Origin: Xanthostigma xanthostigma | Taxonomy: Eukaryota > Arthropoda > Insecta > Raphidioptera > Raphidiidae | Direction: 5' to 3' | Assembly (NCBI GenBank): GCA_963575645.1 | Contig: OY754475.1 | Span: 14,670,509 to 14,734,508, forward strand | Length of the DNA: 64,000 nucleotides | Notes under the pieces: model-generated | Told to the model about the DNA's origin: nothing | Database searches by the model: none | What the model saw: the letters and a program-made list of their open reading frames with translations, nothing else | Translations under genes and position numbers: made by a program | Shown: positions 25,329 to 36,947 of the stretch, piece after piece | Layout of the letters: each line of letters begins with the position of its first letter | How positions within the stretch are numbered: position 1 is the stretch's first letter

Positions 25329-28006
25329 TATGCAGTTTGCATTTTCTTATGAGAGAATGATCCAAACCTGAATGTTATAGCGTAAATAGACTTACCCTTA
25401 TGAAATAAAGCAATTTTGCCTATAAGGACTCATTTGCACCTAATTGTCATAAAGCTTGTAAAAACTGCTTGTATGCGTTAAAATAATGGTTAATGTGCAG
25501 TTTGCATTTCTTATGAGAGAGAGATCCAAACCTGAATGTTATAGTGTAAATAGACTTACCTTTCTAAAAAAAAGCAATTTTGCCTATAAGGACTCATTTG
25601 CACGCAATTGTCGTGAAGCATGTAAAAACTGCTTGTCTGCGTGAAAATGATAGTAAATATGCAGTTTGCATTTTCTTATGAGAGAATGATCCAAACCTGA
25701 ATGTTATAGTGTAAATAGACTTACCCTCATGAAATAAAGCTATTTTGCCTATAAAGACTCATTTGCACCTAATTGTCGTAAAGCATGTAAAAACTGCTTG
25801 TCTGCGTTTAAATAATGGTTAATATGCAGTTTACATTTTCTTATGAGAGAAAGATTCAAACCTGAATGTTATAGTGTAAATAGACTTACCTTCATGAAAT
25901 AAAGCAATTTTGCCTATAAGGACTCATTTGCCCCTAATTGTCATAAAGCATGTAAAAACTGCTTGTATGCGTTAAAATGATGGTTAATATGCAGTTTTCA
26001 TTTTCTTATGAGAGAATGATCTAAACCTGAATGTTATAGTGTAAATAGACTTACCTTTGTAAAATAAAGCAATTTTGCTTATTAGGACTCATTTGCACGC
26101 AATTGTCGTGAAGCATGTAAAAACTGCTTGTCTGCGTTAAAATAATGGTTAATATGCAGTTTGCATTTTCTTATGAGAGAATGATCCAAACCTGAATGTT
26201 ATAGTGAATGTAGACTTACCTTTGTGAAATAAAACAATTTTGCCTTTAAGGACTTATTTCCACCTAATTGTCGTAAAACATGTAAAAACTGCTTGTATGC
26301 GTTAAAATAATGGTTAATATGCAGTTTGCATTTTCTTATGAGAGAATGATCCAAACCTGAATGATATACTGTAAATAGACTTACCTTTGTAAAATAAAGC
26401 AATTTTGCCTATAAGGACTCATTTGCACGCAATTGTCGTGAAGCATGTAAAAACTGCTTGTCTGCGTTAAAATAATGGTTAATATGCAGGTTGCATTTTC
26501 TTATGAGAGAATGATCCAAACCTGAATGTTAAGTGAAAGTAGACTTACCTATGTGAAATAAAGCAATTCTGCCTATTAGGATTCATTTGCACCTAATTGT
26601 CATAAAGCATGTAAATACTGCTTGTCTGCGTGAAAATAATAGGAAATGATCAGTTTGCATTATCTTTTGAGAAAATGATCCAAACCTGAATGTTATAATA
26701 TAAGTAGACTTACCTTTGTAAAATAAAGCAATTTTGCCTATAAGGACTTATTTGCACGCAATTGTCGTGAAGCATGTAAAAACTGCTTGTCTGCGTTAAA
26801 TATTGGTTAATATTATGCAGGTTGCATTTTCTTATGAGAGAATGATCCAAACCTGAATGTTATAATATAAATAGACTTACCTTTGTAAAATAAAGCAATT
26901 TTGCCTATAAAGACTCATTTGCACGCAATTGTCGTGAAGCATGTAAAAACTGCTTGTCTGCGTTAAAATAATGGTTAATATGCAGTTTGCATTTTCTTAT
27001 GAGAGAATGATCCAAACCTGAATGTTATAGTGTAAATAGACTTACCTTTGTAAAATAAAGCAATTTTGTCTATAAGGACTCATTTGCACGCAATTGTCGT
27101 GAAGCATGTAATAACTGCTTGTATGCGTTAAAATGATATTAAATATGCAGTTTGCATTTTCTTATGAGAGAATGATCCAAACCTGAATGTTATAGTGTAA
27201 ATAGACTAACCCTTATGAAACAAAGCAATTTTGCCTATAAGGACTCATTTGCACCTAATTGTCATAAAGCTTGTAAAAACTGCTTGTATGCGTTAAAATA
27301 ATGGTTAATATGCAGTTTGCATTTCTTATGAGAGAATGATCCAACCCTGAATGTTATAGTGTAAATAGACTTACCTTTGTAAAAAAAAGCAATTTTGCCT
27401 ATAAGGACTCATTTGCACGCAATTGTCGTGAAGCATGTAAAAACTGCTTGTATGCGTTAAATAAATGGTTAATATGCAGATTGCATTTTCTTATGAGAGA
27501 ATGATCCAAACCTTAATGTTATAGTGTAAATAGACTTACCTTTGTAAAATAAAGCAATTTTGCCTATAAGGACTCATTTGCACGCATATGTCGTGAAGCA
27601 TGTAAAAACTGCTTGTCTGCGTTAAAATAATGGTTAATATGCAGTTTGCATTTTCTTATGAGAGAATGATCCAAACCTGAATGTTATAGTGAAAGTTGAC
27701 TTACCTTTGTGAAATAAAACAATTTTGCTTTTAAGGACTTATTTGCACCTAATTGTCGTAAACCATGTAAAAACTGCTTGTCTGCGTGAAAATGATAGTA
27801 AATATGCAGTTTGCATTTTCTTATGAGAGAATGATCCAAACCTGAATGTTATAGTGTAAATAGACTTACCCTCATGAAATAAAGCAATTTTGCCTATAAA
27901 GACTCATTTGCATCTAATTGTCGTAAAGCATGTAAAAACTGCTTGTCTGCGTTTAAATAATGGTTAATATGCAGTTTGCATTTTCTTATGAGAGAATGAT
28001 CCAAAC
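25329..28006. repeat. Block E unit, copy 5
   Basis: Position and flanks correspond to copy 2 at 9,074 bp (CATATG at 18,511 and 27,585). From about 25.8 kb, however, it carries the private variants of copy 3 at displacement 5,610, including atatactgtaaat and the gcacgcaattg monomer at about 26,920. It therefore looks like a copy 2 frame overwritten by copy 3-type sequence, or an exchange product of the two. It has the TGATCA monomer (about 26,649) like the others. Confidence 0.85.
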
Positions 28007-29525
28007 CTGAATGTTATAGTGTAAATAGACTTACCTTCATGAAATAAAGCAATTTTGCCTATAAGGACTCATTTGCCCCTAATTGTCATAAAGCATGTAA
28101 AAACTGCTTGTATGCGTTAAAATAATGTATAATATGCAGTTTGCATTTTCTTATGAAAGAATGATCCAAACCTGAATGTTATAGTGAAAATAGACTTACC
28201 CTCATTAAATAAAGCAATTTTGCTTATAAAGACTCATTTGCACCTAATTGTCATAAAGCATGTAAAAACTGCTTGTATGGGTTAAAATGATAGTAAACAT
28301 GCAGTTTGCATTTTTTATGAGAGAATGATCCAAACCTGAATGTTATAGTGTAAATAGACTTACCTTTGTAAAAAAAAGCAATTTTGCCTATAAGGACATA
28401 TTTGCACGCAATTGTCGTGAAGCATGTAAAAACTGCTTGTCAGCGTGAAAATGATAGTAAATATGCAGTTTGCATTTTCTTATGAGAGAATGATCCAAAC
28501 CTGAATGTTATAGTGAAAATAGACTTACCTTTGTAAAATAACGCAATTTTGCCTATAAGGACTCATTTGCACGCAATTGTCGTGAAGCATGTAAAAACTG
28601 CTTGTCTGCGTTAAAATAATGGTTAATATGCAGTTTGCATTTTCTTATGAGAGAATGATCCAAACCTGAATGTTATAGTGTAACTAAACTTACCTTTGTG
28701 AAATAAAGCAATTTTGCCTATAAGGACTCATTTGCACCGAATTGTCGTAAAGCATGTAAAAACTGCTTGTCTGCTTTAAAATAATGGTTAATATGCAGTT
28801 TGCATTTTCTTATGAGAGAATAATCCAAACCTGAATGTTATAGTGTAAATAGACTAACCTTTATGAAATAAAGCAATTTTGCCTATAAGGACCCATTTGC
28901 CCCTTATTGTCATAAAGCATGTAAAAACTTCTTGTATGCGTTAAAATGATAGAAAATATGCAGTTTGCATTTTCTTTTGAGAGAATGATCCAAACCTAAA
29001 TGTTATAGTGTAAATAGACTAACCCTCATGAAATAAAGCAATTTTGCCTATAATGACTCATTTGCACCTAATTGTCATAAAGCTTGTAAAAACTGCCTGT
29101 ATGCGTTAAAATAATAGTTAATATGCAGTTTGCATTTTCTTATGAGAGAATGATCCAAACCTGAATGTTATAGTTTAAGTAAACTTACCTTTGTAAAATA
29201 AAGCAATTTTGCCTATAAGGACTCATTAGCACCTAAATGTCGTAAAGCATGTAAAAACTGCTTGTCTGCGTTAAAATAATGGTTAATATGCAGTTTGCAT
29301 TTTCTTATGAGAGAATGATCCAAACCTGAATGTTATAGTGTAAATAGACTTACCTTCATGAAATAAAGCAATTTTGCCTATAAGGACTTTTTTGCCCCTA
29401 ATTGTCATAAAGCATGTAAAAACTGCTTGTATGCGTTAAAATAATGGTTAATATGCAGTTTGCATTTTCTTATGAGAGAATGATCCAAACCTGAATGTTA
29501 TAGTGTAAATAGACTTACCTTTGTA
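28007..29525. repeat. E tail, copy 2, running into A-type m8-m12
   Basis: The first part repeats 18,933-20,164 at 9,074 bp (aatgtataatatg at 19,051 and 28,125), including the shared gccccttattgtc change in m9. Unlike copy 1 it then continues correctly through m11 and m12 (acttttttgcccc, about 29,386) to the start of the complete 12-mer at 29,526. Confidence 0.86.
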
Positions 29526-31506
29526 AAATAAAGCAATTTTGCCTATAAGGACTCATAGCACGCAATTGTCGTGAAGCATGTAAAAACTGCTTGTCTGCGT
29601 GAAAATGATAGTAAATATGCAGTTTGCATTTTCTTATAAGAGAATAATCCAAACCTGAATGTTATAGTGTAAATAGACTTACCCTCATGAAATAAAGCAA
29701 TTTTGCCTATAAGGACTCATTAGCACCTAAATGTCGTAAAGCATGTAAAAACTGCTTGTCTGCGTTAAAATAATGGTTAATATGCAGTTTGCATTTTCTT
29801 ATGACAGAATGATCCAAACCTGAATGTTATAGTGTAAATAGACTTACCTTTCATGAAATAAAGCAATTTTGCCTATAAGGACTCATTTGCCCCTAATTGT
29901 CATTAAGCATGTAAAAACTGCTTGTATGCGTTAAAATAATGGTTAATATGCAGATTGCATTTTCTTATGAGAGATTGATCCAAACCTGAATGTTATAGTG
30001 TAAATAGACTTACCTTTGTAAAATAAAGCAATTTTGCCTATAAGGACTCATTTGCACGCAATTGTCGTGAAGCATGTAAAAACTGCTTGTCTGCGTTAAA
30101 ATAATGGTTAATATGCAGTTTGCATTTTCTTATGAGAGAATGATCCAAACCTGAATGTTATAGTGTAAGTAAACTTACCTTTGTGAAATAAAGCAATTTT
30201 GCCTATAAGGACTCATTTGCACGCAATTGTCGTGAAGCATGTAAAAACTGCTTGTCTGCGTGAAAATGATAGTAAATATGCAGTTTGCATTTTCTTATAA
30301 GAGAATAATCCAAACCTGAATGTTATAGTGTAAATAGACTTACCCTCATGAAATAAAGCAATTTTGCCTATAAGGACTCATTAGCACCTAAATGTCGTAA
30401 AGCATGTAAAAACTGCTTGTCTGCGTTAAAATAATGGTTAATATGCAGTTTGCATTTTCTTATGACAGAATGACCCAAACCTGAATGTTATAGTGTAAAT
30501 AGACTTACCTTTCATGAAATAAAGCAATTTTGCCTATAAGGACTCATTTGCCCCTAATTGTCATTAAGCATGTAAAAACTGCTTGTATGCGTTAAAATAA
30601 TGGTTAATATGCAGATTGCATTTTCTTATGAGAGAATGATCCAAACCTGAATGTTATAGTGTAACTAAACTTACCTTTGTGAAATAAAGCAATTTTGCCT
30701 ATAAGGACTCATTTGCACCGAATTGTCGTAAAGCATGTAAAAACTGCTTGTCTGCTTTAAAATAATGGTTAATATGCAGTTTGCATTTTCTTATGAGAGA
30801 ATAATCCAAACCTGAATGTTATAGTGTAAATAGACTAACCTTTATGAAATAAAGCAATTTTGCCTATAAGGACCCATTTGCCCCTAATTGTCATAAAGCA
30901 TGTAAAAACTTCTTGTATGCGTTAAAATGATAGAAAATATGCAGTTTGCATTTTCTTATGAGAGAATGATCCAAACCTAAATGTTATAGTGTAAATAGAC
31001 TAACCCTCATGAAATAAAGCAATTTTGCCTATAATGACTCATTTGCACCTAATTGTCATAAAGCTTGTAAAAACTGCCTGTATGCGTTAAAATAATAGTT
31101 AATATGCAGTTTGCATTTTCTTATGAGAGAATGATCCAAACCTGAATGTTATAGTTTAAGTAAACTTACCTTTGTAAAATAAAGCAATTTTGCCTATAAG
31201 GACTCATTAGCACCTAAATGTCGTAAAGCATGTAAAAACTGCTTGTCTGCGTTAAAATAATGGTTAATATGCAGTTTGCATTTTCTTATGAGAGAATGAT
31301 CCAAACCTGAATGTTATAGTGTAAATAGACTTACCTTCATGAAATAAAGCAATTTTGCCTATAAGGACTTTTTTGCCCCTAATTGTCATAAAGCATGTAA
31401 AAACTGCTTGTATGCGTTAAAATAATGGTTAATATGCAGTTTGCATTTTCTTATGAGAGAATGATCCAAACCTGAATGTTATAGTGTAAATAGACTTACC
31501 TTTGTA
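29526..31506. repeat. Complete 12-monomer higher-order repeat (block A)
   Basis: A full 1,981-bp 12-mer. m1 catagcacg; m2 attagcacctaaatg/atgacag; m3 gcccctaattgtcatt/gcagattgc; m4 gcacgcaattg/gagattgatcc; m5 gtgaaaatgatag/ataagagaataatcc; m6 like m2; m7 like m3; m8 taactaaac/gcaccgaattg; m9 cccatttgcccc/aacttcttg; m10 ataatgactc/gtcataaagcttg/ctgcctg; m11 tttaagtaaac/attagcacctaaatg; m12 acttttttgcccc. m5-m7 are near copies of m1-m3, so the unit contains an internal ~660-bp duplication. It is followed directly by a second m1. Confidence 0.92.
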
Positions 31507-32050
31507 AAATAAAGCAATTTTGCCTATAAGGACTCATAGCACGCAATTGTCGTGAAGCATGTAAAAACTGCTTGTCTGCGTGAAAATGATAGTAAATATG
31601 CAGTTTGCATTTTCTTATAAGAGAATAATCCAAACCTGAATGTTATAGTGTAAATAGACTTACCCTCATGAAATAAAGCAATTTTGCCTATAAGGACTCA
31701 TTAGCACCTAAATGTCGTAAAGCATGTAAAAACTGCTTGTCTGCGTTAAAATAATGGTTAATATGCAGTTTGCATTTTCTTATGACAGAATGATCCAAAC
31801 CTGAATGTTATAGTGTAAATAGACTTACCTTTCATGAAATAAAGCAATTTTGCCTATAAGGACTCATTTGCCCCTAATTGTCATTAAGCATGTAAAAACT
31901 GCTTGTATGCGTTAAAATAATGGTTAATATGCAGATTGCATTTTCTTATGAGAGATTGATCCAAACCTGAATGTTATAGTGTAAATAGACTTACCTTTGT
32001 AAAATAAAGCAATTTTGCCTATAAGGACTCATTTGCACGCAATTGTCGTG

Positions 32051-32069
32051 AAGCATGTAAAAACTGCTT
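32051..32069. repeat. Short inverted repeat 1 in the monomer (AAGCA/TGCTT)
   Basis: The arms aagca and tgctt flank a 9-nt A-rich loop (tgtaaaaac). This is seen here and in most other monomers. The left arm is lost in monomers where aagcatg becomes aagcttg (which creates an AAGCTT site) or accatg. Small dyads of this kind are reported for many centromeric satellites; whether it extrudes or binds anything is unknown. Confidence 0.6.
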
Positions 32070-32090
32070 GTCTGCGTTAAAATAATGGTT

Positions 32091-32109
32091 AATATGCAGT
32101 TTGCATTTT
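32091..32109. repeat. Short inverted repeat 2 in the monomer (AATATGCA/TGCATTTT)
   Basis: The sequence aatatgcagtttgcatttt is an 8-bp dyad with one mismatch (7 of 8 pairs) around a 3-nt spacer; its core is ATGCA-gtt-TGCAT. It lies in the part of the monomer that varies least across the window. Variants include atgcagattgcat, in which the spacer changes but the arms stay, atgcagttcgcat and attcattttgcat. It is the strongest dyad in the base monomer. Confidence 0.65.
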
Positions 32110-32145
32110 CTTATGAGAGAATGATCCAAACCTGAATGTTATAGT

Positions 32146-32159
32146 GTAAGTAAACTTAC
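32146..32159. repeat. Variant-specific dyad 3 (GTAAGT-AA-ACTTAC)
   Basis: The common monomer reads gtaaatagacttac here, which is not symmetric. A recurrent variant reads gtaagtaaacttac, a 6-bp perfect inverted repeat with a 2-nt spacer. A related variant, tttaagtaaacttac, keeps a 5-bp dyad (TAAGT-AA-ACTTA). The variants mark the ends of particular monomers such as m4 and m10 of the 12-mer, so the dyad recurs at higher-order positions and not in every monomer. Confidence 0.6.
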
Positions 32160-32662
32160 CTTTGTGAAATAAAGCAATTTTGCCTATAAGGACTCATTTG
32201 CACGCAATTGTCGTGAAGCATGTAAAAACTGCTTGTCTGCGTGAAAATGATAGTAAATATGCAGTTTGCATTTTCTTATAAGAGAATAATCCAAACCTGA
32301 ATGTTATAGTGTAAATAGACTTACCCTCATGAAATAAAGCAATTTTGCCTATAAGGACTCATTAGCACCTAAATGTCGTAAAGCATGTAAAAACTGCTTG
32401 TCTGCGTTAAAATAATGGTTAATATGCAGTTTGCATTTTCTTATGACAGAATGATCCAAACCTGAATGTTATAGTGTAAATAGACTTACCTTTCATGAAA
32501 TAAAGCAATTTTGCCTATAAGGACTCATTTGCCCCTAATTGTCATTAAGCATGTAAAAACTGCTTGTATGCGTTAAAATAATGGTTAATAAGCAGATTGC
32601 ATTTTCTTATGAGAGAATGATCTAAACATAAATGTTATAGTGTAAATAGACTTACCCTCATG

Positions 32663-35600
32663 AAATAAAGCAATTTTGCCTATAGGCACTCATTTGCATC
32701 TAATTCTCGTAAAGCATGTAAAAACTGCTTGTCTGCGTTAAAATAATGGTTAATATGCAGTTTGCATTTTCTTATGAGAGAATGATCCAAACCTGAATGT
32801 TATAGTGTAAATAGACTTACCTTTGTAAAATAAAGCAATTTTGCCTATAAGGACTCATTTGCACGCAATTGTCGTGAAGCATGTAAAAACTGCTTGTCTG
32901 CGTTAAAATAATGGTTAATATGCAGTTTGCATTTTCTTATGAGAGAATGATCCAAACCTGAATGTTATAGTGAAAGTAGACTTACCTTTGTGAAAAAAAA
33001 CAATTTTGCTTTTAAGGACTTATTTGCACCTAATTGTCGTAAAGCATGTAAAAACTGCTTGTCAGCGTTAAAATAATGGTTAATATGCAGATTGCATTTT
33101 CTTATGAGAGAATGATCTAAACATAAATGTTATAGTGTAAATAGACTTACCCTCATGAAATAAAGCAATTTTGCCTATAGGCACTCATTTGCATCTAATT
33201 GTCGTAAAGCATGTAAAAACTGCTTGTCTGCGTTAAAATAATGGTTAATATGCAGTTTGCATTTTCTTATGAGAGAATGATCCAAACCTGAATGTTATAG
33301 TGTAAATAGACTTACCGTAAAATAAAGCAATTTTGCCTATAAGGACTCATTTGCACGCAATTGTCGTGAAGCATGTAATAACTGCTTGTATGCGTTAAAA
33401 TGATAGTAAATATGCAGTTTGCATTTTCTTATGAGAGAATGATCCAAACCTAAATGTTATAGTGTAAACAGACTAACCCTCATGAAATAAAGCAATTTTG
33501 CCTATAAGGACTCATTTGCACCTAATTGTCATAAAGCATTCAAAAACTGCTTGTATGCGTTAAAATAATGGTTAATATGCAGTTTGCATTCTCTTATGAG
33601 AGAATGATCCAAACCTGAATGTTATAGTGAAAATAGACTAACCTTTGTAAAATAACGCAATTTTGCCTATAAGGTCTCATTTGCACGCAATTGTCGTGAA
33701 GCATGTAAAAACTGCTTGTCTGCGTTAAAAAAATGGTTAATATGCAGTTTGCATTTTCTTATGAGAGAATGATCCAAACCTGAATGTTATAGTGTAAGTA
33801 AACTTACCTTTGTGAAATAAAGCAATTTTGCCTATAAGGACTCATTTGCACCTAATTGTCGTAAAGCATGTAAAAACTGCTTGTCTGCTTTAAAATAATG
33901 GTTAATATGCAGTTTGCATTTTCTTATGAGAGAATAATCCAAACCTGAGTGTTATAGTGTAAATAGACTAACCTTTATGAAATAAAGCAATTTTGCCTAT
34001 AAGGACCCATTTGCCCCTAATTGTCATAAAGCATGTAAAAACTACTTGTATGCGTTAAAATGATAGAAAATATGCAGTTTGCATTTTCTTATGAGAGAAT
34101 GATCCAAACCTGAATGTTATAGTGTAAGTAAACTTACCTTTGTGAAATAAGTCAATTTTGCCTATAAGGACTCATTTGCACCTAATTGTCGTAAAGCATG
34201 TAAAAACTGCTTGTCTGCGTTAAAATAATGGTTAATATGCAGTTTGCATTTTCTTATGAGAGAAAAATCCAAACCTGAATGTCATAGTGTAAATAGACTA
34301 ACCTTCATGAAATAAAGCAATTTTGCCTATAAGGACCCATTTGACCCTAATTGTCATAAAGCATGTAAAAACTGCTTGTATGCGTTAAAATGATAGTAAA
34401 TATGCAGTTTGCATTTTCTTATGAGAGAATGATCCAAACCTAAATGTTATAGTGTAAATAGACTAGCCCTCATGAAATAAAGCAATTTTGCCTATAAGGA
34501 CTTATTTGCACCTAATTGTCATAAAGCTTGAAAAAACTGCTTGTATGCGTTAAAATAATAGTTAATATGCAGTTCGCATTTTCTTATGAGAGAATGATCC
34601 AAACCTGAATGTTATAGTTTAAGTAAACTTACCTTTGTAAAATGAGGCAATTTTGCCTATAAGGACTCATTTGCACCTAATTGTCGTAAAGCATGTAAAA
34701 ACTGCTTGTCTGCGTTAAAATAATAGTTAATATGCAGTTTGCTTTTTCTTATGAGAGAATGATCCAAACCTGAATGTTATAGTGTAAATAGACTTACCTT
34801 CATGAAATAAAGCAATTTTGCCTATAAGGACTTTTTTGCCCCTAATTGTCATAAAGCATGTAAAAACTGCTTGTATGCGTTAAAATAATGGTTAATATGC
34901 AGTTTGCATTTTCTTATGAGAGAATGATCCAAACCTGAATGTTATAGTGTAAATAGACTTACCTTTGTAAAATAAAGCAATTTTGCCTATAAAGACTCAT
35001 TAGCACGCAATTGTCGTGAAGCATGTAAAAACTGCTTGTCTACGTGAAAATGATAGTAAATATGCAGTTTGCATTTTCTTATGAGAGAATAATCCAAACC
35101 TGAATGTTATAGTGTAAATAGACTTACCCTCATGAAATAAAGCAATTTTGCCTATAAAGACTCATTTGCACTTAATTGTCGTAAAGCATGTAAAAACTGC
35201 TTGTCTGCGTTTAAATAATGGTTAATATGCAGTTTGCATTTTCTTATGAGAGAATGATCCAAACCTGAATGTTATAGTGTAAATAGACTTACCCTTATGA
35301 AATAAAGCAATTTTGCCTATAAGGACTCATTTGCACCTAATTGTCATAAAGCATGTAAAAACTGCTTGTATGCGTTAAAATAATGGTTAATATGCAGTTT
35401 GCATTTTCTTATGAGAGAATGATCCAAACCTGAATGTTATAGTGTAAATAGATTTACCTTTGTAAAATAAAGCAATTTTGTCTATAAGGACTCATTTGCA
35501 CGCAATAGTCGTAAAGCATGTAAAAACTGCTTGTCTGCGTTTAAATGATGGTTAATATGCAGTTTGCATTTTCTTATGAGAGAAAGATCCAAACCTGAAT

Positions 35601-36947
35601 GTTATAGTGTAAATAGACTTACCTTTATGAAATAAAGCAATTTTGCCTATAAGGACTCATTTGCACCTAATTGTCATAAAGCATGTAAAAACTGCTTGTA
35701 TGCGTTAAAATAATGGTTAATATGCAGTTTGCATTTCTTATGAGAGAATGATCCAAACCTGAATGTTATAGTGTAAATAGATTTACCTTTGTAAAAAAAA
35801 GCAATTTTGCCTATAAGGACTCATTTGCACGCAATTGTCGTGAAGCATGTAAAAACTGCTTGTATGCGTTAAATAAATGGTTAATATGCAGATTGCATTT
35901 TCTTATGAGAGAAAGATCCAAACCTGAATGTTATAGTGTAAATAGACTTACCTTTGTAAAATAAAGCAATTTTGCCTATAAGGACTCATTTGCACGCAAT
36001 TGTCGTGAAGCATGTAAAAACTGCTTGTCTGCGTTAAAATAATGGTTAATATGCAGTTTGCATTTTCTTATGAGAGAATGATCCAAACCTGAATGTTATA
36101 GTGTAAATAGACTTACCTTTGTAAAATAAAGCTATTTTGCCTATAAAGACTAATTTGCACTCAATTGTCGTGAAGCATGTAAAAACTGCTTGTCTGCGTG
36201 AAAATGATAGTAAATATGCAGTTTGCATTTTCTTATGAGAGAATGATCCAAACCTGAATGTTATAGTGTAAGTAAACTTACCTTTGTGAAATAAAGCAAT
36301 TTTGCCTATAAGGACTCATTTGCACCTAATTGTCGTAAAGCATGTAAAAACTGCTTGTCTGCTTTAAAATAATGGTTAATATGCAGTTTGCATTTTCTTA
36401 TGAGAGAATGATCCAAACCTGAATGTTATAGTGAAAGTAGACTTACCTTTGTGAAAAAAAACAATTTTGCTTTTAAGGACTTATTTGCACCTAATTGTCG
36501 TAAACCATGTAAAAACTGCTTGTCTGCGTGAAAATGATAGTAAATATGCAGTTTGCATTTTCTTATGAGAGAATGATCCAAACCTGAATGATATAGTGTA
36601 AATAGACTTACCTTCATGAAATAAAGCAATTTTGCCTATAAGGACTCATTTGCCCCTAATTGTCATAAAGCATGTAAAAACTGCTTGTATGCGTTAAAAT
36701 AATGGTTAATATGCAGTTTGCATTTTCTTATGAGAGAATGATCCAAACCTGAATGTTATAGTGAAAATAGACTTACCTTTGTAAAATAACGCAATTTTGC
36801 CTATAAGGACTCATTTGCACGCAATTGTCGTGAAACATGTAAAAACTGCTTGTCTGCGTTAAAATAATGGTTAATATGCAGTTTGCATTTTCTTATGAGA
36901 GAATGATCCAAACCTGAATGTTATAGTGTAAGTAAACTTACCTTTGT
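32663..36947. repeat. Block B, copy 2, plus the start of block C
   Basis: Repeats 1,158-5,775 with the same markers in the same order: ataaggtctc at 33,671, gaaataagtc, aaatgaggc at 34,641, gcacttaattg, gcaatagtcg at 35,501 and ataaatgg at 35,873. It differs from copy 1 by a 3-bp deletion (ttaccgtaaaat, about 33,315), lack of two monomers near 35.8 kb, and scattered substitutions. The match ends at about 36,947: copy 1 goes on into the actcgtttg monomer, while this copy turns to a gagaaaaatcc monomer. Confidence 0.9.

Larger units (their letters stand above)
32002..32166. repeat. Reference monomer (165 bp), position m4 of the 12-mer
   Basis: A clean, exactly 165-bp monomer chosen as reference; phase starts at aaataaagc. 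Landmarks in order: aaataaagcaattttgcc; a variable stretch at about residues 20-50 (here gcacgcaattgtcgtgaagc; elsewhere gcacctaattgtcgtaaagc, gcccctaattgtcat, gcatctaattg or ttagcaccta); tgtaaaaactgcttgt; ctgcgttaaaataatgg; tatgcagtttgcattttc; ttatgagagaatgatcc; aaacctgaatgttatag; then a second variable stretch (tgtaaatagacttacc, tgaaaatagac, tgtaagtaaac, tttaagtaaac) ending in one of ctttgt, ctttgtg, ccctcat or ctttat before the next aaataaag. Because 165 is divisible by 3, reading frames stay in phase between monomers, but stops in every frame prevent long open frames. Confidence 0.95.
31507..32662. repeat. Block A, partial 12-mer m1-m7, entering block B
   Basis: m1-m7 as in 2-1157, at displacement 31,505. 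The 12-mer stops after m7, and the next monomer is the aaacataaatg/ctataggcac type of block B. A private change, aataagcagattgc, is present in m7 near 32,590. Confidence 0.9.

Noticed and set aside
4874-36629. Open frames of 60-67 codons on the minus strand (for example 4,874-5,056, 5,794-5,988, 14,815-15,018, 36,426-36,629)
   Set aside because: They are translations of the satellite itself. The same frame recurs wherever the same variant monomers occur, because 165 bp keeps the frame and a few substitutions remove stops. They have no start context, no domain and no conservation beyond the repeat.
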